Made by a program: the position numbers and the translations under genes. Of a stretch of 46,262 nucleotides of DNA, positions 31,642 through 39,619 are shown piece by piece. The DNA comes from Actinocatenispora rupis (GTDB lineage: Bacteria > Actinomycetota > Actinomycetes > Mycobacteriales > Micromonosporaceae). The notes under the pieces were generated by a model that searched no databases, was not told the origin of the DNA, and worked only from the letters and a program-made list of their open reading frames with translations. The stretch spans positions 1 through 46,262 of the forward strand of contig NZ_BOMB01000011.1 of the NCBI RefSeq assembly GCF_016861975.1, given 5' to 3'. Positions within the stretch are counted from its first letter, which is position 1. Every line of letters starts with the position of its first letter.

Positions 31642-32994
31642 GTGACCGCCTTCCGGACCGCCGTACGCCAGCGGATGTGCCTGCTCGGCCGCGTGATCGC
31701 GCTCTTCGCGCTGACCGCGGCCGAGCTGGCGTTGCTCGGCCTGCCGGCCTCGGCGATCGTCGTACCGGCGATCTGGCCGGTGGTACTGCTGCACGGCGCG
31801 GCCGTCGGCGGGCTGCTGTGGCTGTGGTTCGTCCCGGCGTCCGCGGTGTTCCTCGTCGTCAGCCGGGGCCTGCTGCGCGTCCACCGTCGGCTCGTCGCCG
31901 AGTGGTGCGGCGTGCAGATCCCCGACCCGTACCGGGAACGGCCGCGCCTCGAACGCACCGAACACGGCTGGTACTGGAACGGCCACGACTACAACAAGTA
32001 CCGGTGGCTGTCGCGGATCAACCTGTGGCTGCGCTGGCGCGGCAACGACCCGGCCACCTGGCGCGACCTGTGCTGGCAGATCCTCGGCATCCCGCTCAGC
32101 GTCGTCGTGCTGCCCGCCGCCGCCTGCGTGTACGGCACGCTCGCGGTGGTGCGGCTGTGCGGCGCCACCGCCCTCGACCCCCTGTTCTTCGGCTCGTACG
32201 TGGTGGCCGGGGCAGCCGCCGGCGCCGCCCTCGTCTTCGCGTACGTGTCGCCGAAGCAGATGCTGTCCTGGCACGGCCTCACCGCCCGCTGGCTGCTCGC
32301 CCCGACCGAACGCAGCCGGCTGCGTACCCGGGTCGCGCGACTCACCCAGACCCGTACCGACGCGACCGACGCGCAGGCCACCGAACTGCGCCGGATCGAA
32401 CGCGACCTGCACGACGGCGCGCAGGCCCGGCTCGTCGCGCTCGGCCTCACCCTCGGCGCCATCGAACGCCTCCTCGACACCGACCCCGCCGCCGCCCGCG
32501 AACTCCTCGCCAGGTCCCGCGAGGCGTCCGCCCAGGCCCTCACCGAACTCCGCGACCTCGTCCGCGGCATCCACCCGCCCGTACTCGCCGAACGTGGCCT
32601 CGCCGACGCCCTCCGCGCGCTCGCCCTCGACGGGCCCACCCCCGTCCAGGCCCGCATCGACGTACCCGGGCGGCTGTCCGCACCCATCGAGTCCGCCGCG
32701 TACTTCGCCGTCGCCGAGCTCCTCACCAACACCGCCAAACACGCCCGCGCCGCCCACGTCACCCTGACCGCCGAGTACGCGGCGAACGTGCTGCGCATCG
32801 AAGTCACCGACGACGGCCGCGGCGGCGCCACCGACAGCGCCGGGACCGGGCTGCGCGGCCTCCGACGCCGATTGGGTACGTTCGACGGGACGCTCGCGCT
32901 GGACAGTCCGCCGGGCGGACCCACCCGGGCCACCCTGGAGATCCCGTGCGCGTTGTCCTCGCCGAAGACCTCTACCTCCTCCGGGAGGGACTGA
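31642..32994 (+). CDS. Sensor histidine kinase (HisKA_3)
   Basis: A 450-residue membrane kinase. TM segments at about 17-37, 43-75 and 150-205 enclose a sensor region with HGWYWNGHDYNKYRWLSRINLWLRW, resembling the actinobacterial putative-sensor domain. Dimerisation/phosphoacceptor domain: RRIERDLHDGAQARLVALGLTLG (His in DLHDG). ATPase domain: AVAELLTNTAKHARA (N box), DDGRGGATDSAGTGLRGLRRRLGTFDG (G1/G2). GTG 31642 follows a GGTGGGG run. Its 3' end overlaps the response regulator by 49 bp in another frame, so both are co-translated. Signal unknown. Confidence 0.93.
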   Translation: MTAFRTAVRQRMCLLGRVIALFALTAAELALLGLPASAIVVPAIWPVVLLHGAAVGGLLWLWFVPASAVFLVVSRGLLRVHRRLVAEWCGVQIPDPYRERPRLERTEHGWYWNGHDYNKYRWLSRINLWLRWRGNDPATWRDLCWQILGIPLSVVVLPAAACVYGTLAVVRLCGATALDPLFFGSYVVAGAAAGAALVFAYVSPKQMLSWHGLTARWLLAPTERSRLRTRVARLTQTRTDATDAQATELRRIERDLHDGAQARLVALGLTLGAIERLLDTDPAAARELLARSREASAQALTELRDLVRGIHPPVLAERGLADALRALALDGPTPVQARIDVPGRLSAPIESAAYFAVAELLTNTAKHARAAHVTLTAEYAANVLRIEVTDDGRGGATDSAGTGLRGLRRRLGTFDGTLALDSPPGGPTRATLEIPCALSSPKTSTSSGRD

Positions 32995-33596
32995 CCCACC
33001 TGCTGCGCGCACACGGGTTCGACGTCACGGCATCCGTCGAGACCGGGCCCGACCTGCTCGCCGCCCTCACCGGCGGCGACCCGCCCGACGTCGCCATCGT
33101 CGACGTACGGCTCCCGCCCACCTTCACCGACGAAGGACTCCAGGCCGCCCTCACCGCCCGCCGCGCCCGCCCCGGCCTCCCCATCCTCGTACTCTCCCAG
33201 CACGTCGAACAGCTCTACGCCCGCGAACTCCTCGCCGACGGCACCGGCGCCATCGGCTACCTGCTCAAGGACCGGGTGTTCAACGCCGACCAGTTCATCG
33301 ACGCCGTACGCCGCGTCGCCGCCGGCGGCACCGCCATGGACCCCGACGTCATCGCCACCCTCCTCACCCACCACGACCAGCCACTCAGCCGCCTCACCCC
33401 GCGCGAACGCGACGTACTCGGGCTCATGGCCGAAGGCCGCTCCAACGCCGCCATCGCCGCGCAGCTCCACCTCAGCGAAGGCGCCGTCAGCAAGTACACC
33501 ACCAGCATCTTCACCAAACTCGACCTCGCCGCCTCCGACGACGACAACCGCCGGGTACTCGCCGTGCTGGCGTACCTGAACGGCACCCGGTACTGA
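32946..33596 (+). CDS. NarL/FixJ-family response regulator
   Basis: 216 residues. Receiver domain: VVLAEDLYLLREGL (acidic pair), phosphoacceptor Asp in VAIVDVRLPP (about residue 53), YLLKDRV (conserved Lys). C-terminal LuxR HTH: LTPRERDVLGLMAEGRSNAAIAAQLHLSEGAVSKYTTSIFTKLDL. GTG 32946 lies inside the kinase gene and gives the only frame with a full receiver domain. Cognate partner of the kinase. Targets not evident; the downstream gene is convergent. Confidence 0.95.
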   Translation: MRVVLAEDLYLLREGLTHLLRAHGFDVTASVETGPDLLAALTGGDPPDVAIVDVRLPPTFTDEGLQAALTARRARPGLPILVLSQHVEQLYARELLADGTGAIGYLLKDRVFNADQFIDAVRRVAAGGTAMDPDVIATLLTHHDQPLSRLTPRERDVLGLMAEGRSNAAIAAQLHLSEGAVSKYTTSIFTKLDLAASDDDNRRVLAVLAYLNGTRY

Positions 33597-34021
33597 TCGG
33601 GGTACGGGTTGGGCGGCGGCTTCGCGGTCGGGTGGCGCGGGCGGCGTCGCGCCTCGGCCGTGTCCGGGTGACGTGACGGCGTCGCGGCTGGGCGGGATCC
33701 GGATGACGTGACAGACGCGCGAGGCGGGTCGGCCGAGGCGGGCTGGGGTGAGGCGGCGCGAAGCTGGATGGCGTGGCCGATGACGGCTGTACGAACCCGG
33801 TGGCGCGCCGGATTGCTTCGCGGGGCGGGGTTGCTTCGCAGGGCTGGATTGCCTCGTAGGGCTGGGTTGCTTTCGCAAGGCCGAGTTGCTGCCTGGACCT
33901 GGGTGACTCGGCGGCTGAGTGGGTTGGCGGCCGGGGCGAGTCGGGCGTGACGGGCCGGCTTGCCGACCCGTCACGCAGCTGGCGGATCGGGTCACAACCG
34001 AGCCGAACGGTCCGACCGATT
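33597..34021. other. Gene-poor stretch after the two-component pair
   Basis: No credible gene on either strand. It holds the 18-bp tandem repeat at 33813-33885. The 80-residue frame 33708-33950 encodes only the translated repeat (AGLLRG-type units) with Trp/Arg filler and lacks a ribosome site, so I do not call it. Confidence 0.5.
33813..33885. repeat. Degenerate 18-bp tandem repeat, four units
   Basis: Units start at 33813, 33831, 33849 and 33867 (last one 19 bp): consensus TTGCYTCGYRGGGCKGGR. They are contiguous, so no CRISPR spacers. Purpose unknown. Confidence 0.6.
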
Positions 34022-34082
34022 ATTGTTCAATTGTCTCATTGTTCAATTGTTGAACAGTTGAACAATGAGACAGTTGGACAAT
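34022..34082 (+). repeat. 61-nt near-perfect inverted repeat (large hairpin)
   Basis: Arms 34022-34046 and 34058-34082 (25 bp each) are complementary except at two positions, which are U opposite G in a plus-strand RNA and A opposite C in a minus-strand RNA. Loop of 11 nt (34047-34057). GC is about a third, in a window of about 70 per cent GC. It lies 425 bp beyond the response regulator stop and 85 bp from the convergent chitinase stop. Confidence 0.75.
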
Positions 34083-34089
34083 CGATTAA

Positions 34090-34110
34090 GTCTGTCCACT
34101 GTAGACAGAC
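34090..34110. repeat. 21-bp palindrome, one mismatch (TCCACTGTRGA family)
   Basis: GTCTGTCCAC-T-GTAGACAGAC, 10-bp arms around a T with a single mismatch. Differs by one base in the core from the copies at 8726, 10560 and 18862. Confidence 0.5.
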
Positions 34111-34166
34111 AGATCAGTGGGCCCCGCCCGAACGACATCCCAACCGCCCAGGCGAGGCCCCCACCC

Positions 34167-35135
34167 CTACCCGACGAACGCCTTCGTGAAGTCGAGCGGG
34201 TTCTGACTGACGCCGCTGCACGTCGAGGACGCGTCCGGGTGTACGTCACCGGCGAGCGATCCGCACGACTGGTCCCGGTCGACGGACCAGAACGCGAGTC
34301 TCCCGACGCCCTGCGTCCGGGCCCATGACGCGACGGACTGCGCGTTGTCGAGGCTGAACGTGGAGCCGTCGTCGTTGGTACCGATCATCGGGGTGATCCC
34401 GATGTTGCCGTACGTGTAGCTGCTGTCGACGCCCTGGATCTGGCCGAGGGTGGCACTGGCGGCGTCGGTGGCGGCTTTGCCCATGTCCTGGTCGCCCTGG
34501 TAGTAGTCCATGGCCATGACGTTGACGATGTCGAGCTTGACGCCGGCGTCGTGCGCGGCCTTGACGAGGTTGACGCCGTCGGCGGTGAGCCCGTTGGGCA
34601 GTACCGGCAGGGTGACGGAGAAGGTGAGCCCGGAGTCCTTGTCCTTCAACGTTTTCAGCGCCTGCATGTTCCGCTGGATGGACGCGGTGTCGGCGATGGC
34701 GGCGCCTTCGATGTCGAAGTCGAGCGCCGTCACGTGGTACGTGTCGATCAGGTTCTGGTACCCGGCGACGATGGACGCCTGGTCGGTGCAGGTCCAGGCG
34801 AGGGGGAGGCCGGCGGCGCCACCGCTGGAGATGATGGGTTCGGCGCCTTCGGAGCGGGCCTTGTCGATCTCGCCGTCGACGTTGGGGTCGTTGCCGACGG
34901 GCAGCGTGTCGCCCCAGATCTGGTTGCAGCCGGACCCGATCACGAACGCCGCCGTGTACGTCTTCAGCCCGGCTCCGGCGGCCTGGTCCAGCATGCCGAC
35001 CTGCGAGTTCGACATGTCGACGTACGGCGCGACGGTGCCGGCGGCGGCCAGCCCGGGTTCGGCGGTACCGAGGACGACCGCGCCGGCCGCGCCGACGGTG
35101 AGGGCGAGCGCGGTCCACCAGCGTCTTCTGAGCAT
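34167..35135 (-). CDS. Secreted GH18 chitinase-like glycoside hydrolase
   Basis: 322 residues. A Sec signal peptide (RRRWWTALALTVGAAGAVVLGTAEPGLAAAG, cleavage near residue 32) leads to one GH18 catalytic barrel: YVDMSNSQVGML, IISSGGAAGLPLAW, and the catalytic DxDxE motif in TALDFDIEGAA, then VTLPVLPNGLTADGVNLV and VNVMAMDYYQGDQD (substrate Tyr). No carbohydrate-binding module. Cys pairs are few. Hydrolyses chitin or related beta-1,4-GlcNAc polymers outside the cell. ATG 35135 has GGGGAGG 8 nt upstream. No DasR-type site is seen; a GCGG-N5-CCGC dyad lies about 70 bp upstream. Confidence 0.93.
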   Translation of the reverse strand: MLRRRWWTALALTVGAAGAVVLGTAEPGLAAAGTVAPYVDMSNSQVGMLDQAAGAGLKTYTAAFVIGSGCNQIWGDTLPVGNDPNVDGEIDKARSEGAEPIISSGGAAGLPLAWTCTDQASIVAGYQNLIDTYHVTALDFDIEGAAIADTASIQRNMQALKTLKDKDSGLTFSVTLPVLPNGLTADGVNLVKAAHDAGVKLDIVNVMAMDYYQGDQDMGKAATDAASATLGQIQGVDSSYTYGNIGITPMIGTNDDGSTFSLDNAQSVASWARTQGVGRLAFWSVDRDQSCGSLAGDVHPDASSTCSGVSQNPLDFTKAFVG

Positions 35136-35200
35136 GGAGCCTCCCCTTCGTACGTCCGGGTTGCCGGGGGCACTTCAGTGCGCTCCCGACAACCCGTTCA

Positions 35201-35220
35201 ATGCAGCGGATTTGCCGCAT
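35201..35220 (-). promoter_or_regulatory. Dyad upstream of the chitinase gene
   Basis: ATGCAGCGGATTTGCCGCAT: GCGG/CCGC arms (35206-35209, 35215-35218) inside near-symmetric AT-rich flanks, 66 nt before the start codon in an otherwise AT-rich promoter region. Possible operator. Confidence 0.3.
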
Positions 35221-35326
35221 TTCAAATGTTAGGTTTGTTTACCGTACGACCGGCGGCCCGTCAACACCGTCCCCACCAGCCCGCCAACGCCCCAGCCGGT
35301 ACCCGCTCCCCCACCACCCCCGAAAC

Positions 35327-35343
35327 CCCTTGCCCTGCAAGGG
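35327..35343. terminator. CCCTTGC/GCAAGGG hairpin in spacer
   Basis: Perfect 7-bp stem (35327-35333 with 35337-35343), 3-nt loop CCT. Could be a structural element of an unknown transcript; no T-tract. Confidence 0.25.
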
Positions 35344-36004
35344 ATCCGTACCGCCACGACCGCCAGCCAGCCCAGCTCCACCCCACCGCCAACCCGCCGC
35401 CAGCACCGAACGAACCCCGCCACCCAGTCCGATCCGACCGACAGCCAACCCGTGCCCCCGCACAGAACCGTCCCCACCAGCGACCACGTGTCGTCGCCGC
35501 GACCGCCCCGCCCGCGAGGACCCCGCTCATGGCCGACCCTGTGCTGTCAGCCACGCTCGTGACAGTCCCCGCTCCTGGCAGTCGGCAACGCCCGCCCACC
35601 GGGCGATCACTGCCCGCCGCCCTACCCCGCGATCGCCCCCACCACGGTCACCACCGACCGACCGTTACGCGGCAGAGCGGCGCCCGCCACGAACTCGGCA
35701 TGGGCCCTGACTGCGGAACGCAGCATGGGGTCACGCGGGAGAGCCGCAACAGCAACGGATCCCACTCACCAAGGCGTTGAACGGCGCGACGGCAACAGCT
35801 CTCGGGGCTCCAACGAAAGACCGCCACGGAACAACGAACCGGGCGCCCTCGACGCGAGGTTCCCGTTGGCACAACGGATCCCCGGCACGCGACACGCAAC
35901 CCGCGGAACGAACCCCGGCATACCCGACACGGAACTGGGCGGCGCAAGGGATCCCGGCGTGGACGACACGGCCGCGGCGACCTGAGGCGCGACACAGGGT
36001 CGCG
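35344..36004. other. C-rich non-coding stretch
   Basis: Very C-rich and G-poor on the plus strand from about 35270 to 35640. Frames on both strands translate to Gly/Trp/Arg- or Pro-rich low-complexity sequence without motif, signal peptide or ribosome site. I see no gene. Confidence 0.45.
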
Positions 36005-36120
36005 GTGACACAACCGATCCCGGCGCACACCACACGCGACCGCGGTGACACAACCGACCCCCGGCGCACGCCCGACCGTGGTGTCCCAACCGATCCCGGC
36101 GCACACGACACGGATCGGCG
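36005..36120. repeat. Degenerate tandem repeat, 36-40-bp unit
   Basis: Units at 36005, 36045 and 36081 begin with GTGACACAACCG or GTGTCCCAACCG and share ACCGATCCCGGCGCAC. Related, more decayed units extend upstream to about 35860 (ACAACGGATCCCCGGC). No frame looks coding. Confidence 0.55.
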
Positions 36121-36222
36121 CGGCACCACATCACTGTAGGCGCGCGCTCCCCTTGGCCGGCGCGCGGCGGAGTACCGGAAATGGTGTGGTGGCAAGGGTT
36201 CCGGCGGAGTGGAAGCTGTGGG

Positions 36223-37167
36223 TCAGGGGGTGTCGAAGAGGGCGCTGACGGACTCGCCGTTGTGGATGCGGCGCATCGCCTCGGCGAGCGCGGGGGCGAT
36301 CGACAGTACGCGGAGCTTGTCGGTACGGCGCTCGTGCGGTACCGGAACGGTGTTGGTGCAGACGATCTCGGTGACGTCGGGTTGGGCGGCGAGCCGGTCG
36401 AGGGCTCCGGCGGCGAAGAGTCCGTGGGTGCAGGCGACGCGGACGGAGCGGACCTTGAGTTCGCGGAGCCGGTCGAGGAGTTCGAGGATGGTGCTGCCCT
36501 TGGCGATCTCGTCGTCGAGGACGATCACGTCGCGGCCGGCGACGTCGCCGATGACGGAGGTGATCTCGACGCGGTCGTCGGAGAAGCGTTGCTTGGCGCC
36601 GGCGGCGACGCCGACGCCGAGCAGCCGGGCGAACGCGGACGCGGGTTTGGCGTTGCCGAGGTCCGGGGAGACGACGACGGCGTCGGACAGGTCGTACTGC
36701 CGGAAGTGGCGGGCGAGTTCGCGCAGCGCGTGCAGGTGGTCGACCGGTACGCCGAAGAAGCCGTGCACCTGCGGGGAGTGCAGCGTCATGGTGAGGACGC
36801 GGTCGACGCCGGCGGTGACGAGCAGGTCGGCGACGAGGCGGGCGCCGATGGAGATGCGCGGCGCGTCCTTCTTGTCGGACCGGGCGTAGGCGTAGTGCGG
36901 CATGACCACCGTGGTACGCGCGGCCGAGGCACCGCGCGCCGCGTCGGCCATCAGCAGCAGCTCGACGAGATGCTCCTGTACGGGCGGGACGAGCGGCTGC
37001 ACCAGGTAGACGTCGCGCTCCCGGCAGTTGGCCTCCAGCTGCACTTCGAGGCAGTCGTTCGCGAACCGGGTGACCCGCGAGGGCCGCAGCGGTACCTCAA
37101 GGTGCTGGCAGATCTCCGTCGCCAGCTCGGGATGGGCGGACCCGGAGAACACGGCGATCTCGTGCAC
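36223..37167 (-). CDS. prs: Ribose-phosphate pyrophosphokinase
   Basis: Makes PRPP from ribose 5-phosphate and ATP for nucleotide, His and Trp synthesis. 314 residues, canonical length. IAVFSGSAHPELATEI, PHYAYARSDKKDAPR (flexible loop), LTMTLHSPQVHGFFGVPVDHLHA and the ribose-5-phosphate loop DVIVLDDEIAKGSTILELLDRL, which departs from the usual DDxxxTGGT form. VSPDLGNAKPASAFARLLG is the flag region. GTG 37167 follows AGGAG at 8 nt; the frame to 37203 adds Arg-rich residues. It may be a second, non-housekeeping copy given the loop change. LtrA lies upstream on the same strand, 138 bp away. Confidence 0.94.
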   Translation of the reverse strand: MHEIAVFSGSAHPELATEICQHLEVPLRPSRVTRFANDCLEVQLEANCRERDVYLVQPLVPPVQEHLVELLLMADAARGASAARTTVVMPHYAYARSDKKDAPRISIGARLVADLLVTAGVDRVLTMTLHSPQVHGFFGVPVDHLHALRELARHFRQYDLSDAVVVSPDLGNAKPASAFARLLGVGVAAGAKQRFSDDRVEITSVIGDVAGRDVIVLDDEIAKGSTILELLDRLRELKVRSVRVACTHGLFAAGALDRLAAQPDVTEIVCTNTVPVPHERRTDKLRVLSIAPALAEAMRRIHNGESVSALFDTP

Positions 37168-37305
37168 GGCCTGGCGCTCCTGTCGTCGGCGGACGGCACG
37201 CACACGGTACCCAGCGGGCCGCAGCCCGCCGCCGCCGGCCGTTATGCCCTGCCGCGGGCCCGGTTTCCGGTTGCGAAAAGCGGGCGAGCGCGCCGCCGCC
37301 CGGGG

Positions 37306-38445
37306 TCAGGTGCGGGTGGCGGTGCGGTTGGCGGTGACGACACCGAGGCCGACGAGGGCGGCGACGAGCAGCCCGATGACGAGGATCGCGGCCGGTACGC
37401 CGAGAACGCCGGCGCCGCCCGCGGTCAGCAGGATGAGCGCGGCGGCCACGAGCAGCGGGATGAGCTGCACCGAGCCGGGGCGCATCCGGGCGTGCAGCAG
37501 CCCGCTGACGAGCAGGTACCCGACGACGGGGACGGCGACGGTGGCGGCGGTCGCGGCGGGCGGGATGTCGCTCCCGGCGGCGACGACGGACAGGCCGGCA
37601 CCGACGGCGGCCACCGCCGCGAAGATCACGTAATGCGCGTAGCCCCAGAGCATGTTGGTGAACTGGCTGACGCGGAGGGCGGCGGTGGCCTCGTGCTTGA
37701 AGTACGACCACCACATGGCGAAGAGGAGGACGAGGCCGCCGGCGGCGGTGACGAGCAGGCCGGTGGACAGCCCGTGCCGGGTGGTCGCCCCCTGTACGGC
37801 CAGGGTCGACGCGGACACGCACTCGCCGAGCACGATCAGCGTGAACAGGCCGTACCGTTCGTTGATGTGGCCGGGGTGCCAGGACGTGCGGCGGCCGCGC
37901 GCCTCCGCCCACACGGGGACGGCGAGTTCGGCGACGACGAGCACCGCGAACCCGACGTACGCGGCGTCGCCGGGGAGCAGGAGCCGCAGCAGCCAGCCGA
38001 TCTGGACCACGACGATGCCGACCGCGTACCGGAGGGCGGCGGCGCGGCCGGCCGGGTCCTGGCGTGCGGCGCGCAGCCACTGCGCGACGAGCGCCACCCG
38101 CATCACCACGTACCCGATGGTGATGACGGTGAAGTCGTAGTGCTCGAACGCCCGCGGTACGCCGGCGGCGAGCACCAGCCCGCCGGCGATCTGCACGAGC
38201 GTCAGCAGCCGGTAGAGCACGTCGTCCGTGTCGTACGCGGAGGCGAACCAGGTGAAGTTCATCCAGGCCCACCAGATCGCGAAGAACACCATCGCGTACC
38301 CGAGGATCACGCTCGGGTGGCCTTCGGCCAGGCCGTGGTGCAGCTGGCCGGACGCCTGCGCGACGGCGACCACGAAGCACAGGTCGAACAGCAGTTCCAG
38401 CGGGGTCGACGCCCGGTGCTGCTCGCCCGGGTCGCGCCCCTGCAT
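37306..38445 (-). CDS. Low temperature requirement protein A (LtrA) family
   Basis: 379-residue multi-pass membrane protein. STPLELLFDLCFVVAVAQASGQLHHGLAEGH is the diagnostic LtrA start; WWAWMNFTWFASAYDTDDVLYRLL, RYGLFTLIVLGECVSAS and WWSYFKHEATAALR are the further conserved parts among about 10-12 TM segments. Function unknown; the name derives from a Listeria cold phenotype. ATG 38445 puts the family start at the usual distance; GTG starts at 38475 or 38493 give 10-16 more residues and cannot be excluded. Confidence 0.9.
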   Translation of the reverse strand: MQGRDPGEQHRASTPLELLFDLCFVVAVAQASGQLHHGLAEGHPSVILGYAMVFFAIWWAWMNFTWFASAYDTDDVLYRLLTLVQIAGGLVLAAGVPRAFEHYDFTVITIGYVVMRVALVAQWLRAARQDPAGRAAALRYAVGIVVVQIGWLLRLLLPGDAAYVGFAVLVVAELAVPVWAEARGRRTSWHPGHINERYGLFTLIVLGECVSASTLAVQGATTRHGLSTGLLVTAAGGLVLLFAMWWSYFKHEATAALRVSQFTNMLWGYAHYVIFAAVAAVGAGLSVVAAGSDIPPAATAATVAVPVVGYLLVSGLLHARMRPGSVQLIPLLVAAALILLTAGGAGVLGVPAAILVIGLLVAALVGLGVVTANRTATRT

Positions 38446-38524
38446 GCGGCGTACCCACACCCCCACGACACTCACGCCACGTGATGCTGCCACAGCCGGC
38501 GGGAATCCGGTGACGGGCGCCGGG

Positions 38525-39619
38525 TCAGAGCGCCCGCGCGACGAGTTCCGCGAGGTGCACGACGCGGGTGCCGGAGCCGCGCAGCCCGGCCGCCATCTGC
38601 CGGTAGCAGCCGGGGTTGACCACGACGAGGTAGTCGAGGTCGAGCTCGGCGATCGCGGCGACCTTCGGGGCCAGTACCTCGCGCGAGTCGGCCGGCCGGA
38701 GCACCGAGTACGAGCCGGCGGCGCCGCAGCACGACCCGGCGTCCGGTACCTCGACGTAGTCGCCGAGGTGGGCGAGGACCTCGCGGGGCTCGCGCCAGAC
38801 GCCGAGGGCGTTGCGCAGGTGGCAGGAGTCCTGGAGGCCGAGGCGGGCGCGCCGGCCGTCCACCTGGATGGGCGTGAGGTCGGCCAGGTCGGGGCCGTGG
38901 CCGGCGGCGAGCCAGGCGGAGAACTCCTGTACCCGGTCGGCGCCGAGTTCGGCGGCGAGGTGCGCGGAGCAGCCGCCGGACGTGGTGACGATCGTGCCGG
39001 GCAGCTGCCGGCCGAGCCGGCGCGCCATCCGCCTGCCGAGTCCGGACTCGCCGTTGTGCGCGTGCAGCGCGCCGCAGCAGCCCTGTACGGCGGGCGCCAC
39101 GAGCGACGGGTCCGCCCGGCGCGCCGCGCGCGACACCTTCGGGTACAGGACGCGTTCGACGCAGCCGAGCATCAGGTTGGGTGCCGCTGGCGTACCGCGG
39201 CGGGTGCGGGCGGCGCGGCGGACCAGGCCGGCGAGCGTGATGCCGACCATGCCGAGCCGGGACATCATCAGCATCAGCAGCTTCGCCAGTACGGGGCGGT
39301 TCCGGCCCTGCCAGGCGGTGTCGCGCCACTCCTCCAGCAGCTCGCCGTACTGCACGCCCGCGGGGCACACCGGTTCGCAGGCGCGGCAGCCGAGGCAGAA
39401 CTGCGACTGCGCCAGTACGGTCGGGTCGGTGACGTCGAGCCGGCCGTCCTGTACCGCCCGCATCAGGGTGATGCGGCCGCGCGGCGACGACGCCTCCTCC
39501 CCCGTCATCCGGTACGTGGGGCACGACGGCAGGCAGAACCCGCACGACATGCACCGGCTCAGCAGGTCCGGATCGAACACGTCCCCGGTACCCGCGGCGG
39601 TGCGCGGCTCGTCGCTCAT
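38525..39619 (-). CDS. glcF: Glycolate-oxidase-type iron-sulfur subunit (GlcF-like)
   Basis: 364 residues of the Fe-S electron-transfer subunit. Two 4Fe-4S sites: CMSCGFCLPSCPTY (about residues 23-36) and CLGCRACEPVCPAGVQYG (about 74-91). The remainder has the two CCG (heterodisulfide-reductase-like) domains, with GCCGALHAHNGE, CHLRNALG and GSCCGAAGSYSVL. The start overlaps the glcD stop by 4 bp, so the two are coupled. It passes electrons from the FAD subunit to the chain. Confidence 0.92.
   Translation of the reverse strand: MSDEPRTAAGTGDVFDPDLLSRCMSCGFCLPSCPTYRMTGEEASSPRGRITLMRAVQDGRLDVTDPTVLAQSQFCLGCRACEPVCPAGVQYGELLEEWRDTAWQGRNRPVLAKLLMLMMSRLGMVGITLAGLVRRAARTRRGTPAAPNLMLGCVERVLYPKVSRAARRADPSLVAPAVQGCCGALHAHNGESGLGRRMARRLGRQLPGTIVTTSGGCSAHLAAELGADRVQEFSAWLAAGHGPDLADLTPIQVDGRRARLGLQDSCHLRNALGVWREPREVLAHLGDYVEVPDAGSCCGAAGSYSVLRPADSREVLAPKVAAIAELDLDYLVVVNPGCYRQMAAGLRGSGTRVVHLAELVARAL

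Noticed and set aside
33813-33885. Short direct repeats looking like a CRISPR array
   Set aside because: Units are contiguous with no spacers and no cas genes are near.
33708-33950. 80-residue repeat protein
   Set aside because: Translated 18-bp repeats only, no ribosome site or codon bias.
34167-35135. DasR control of the chitinase
   Set aside because: No sequence like the ACTGGTCTAGACCAGT-type site upstream.
35229-35599. Gly-rich minus-strand small proteins in the C-rich spacer
   Set aside because: Overlapping frames in several phases, no ribosome site, composition follows strand skew.
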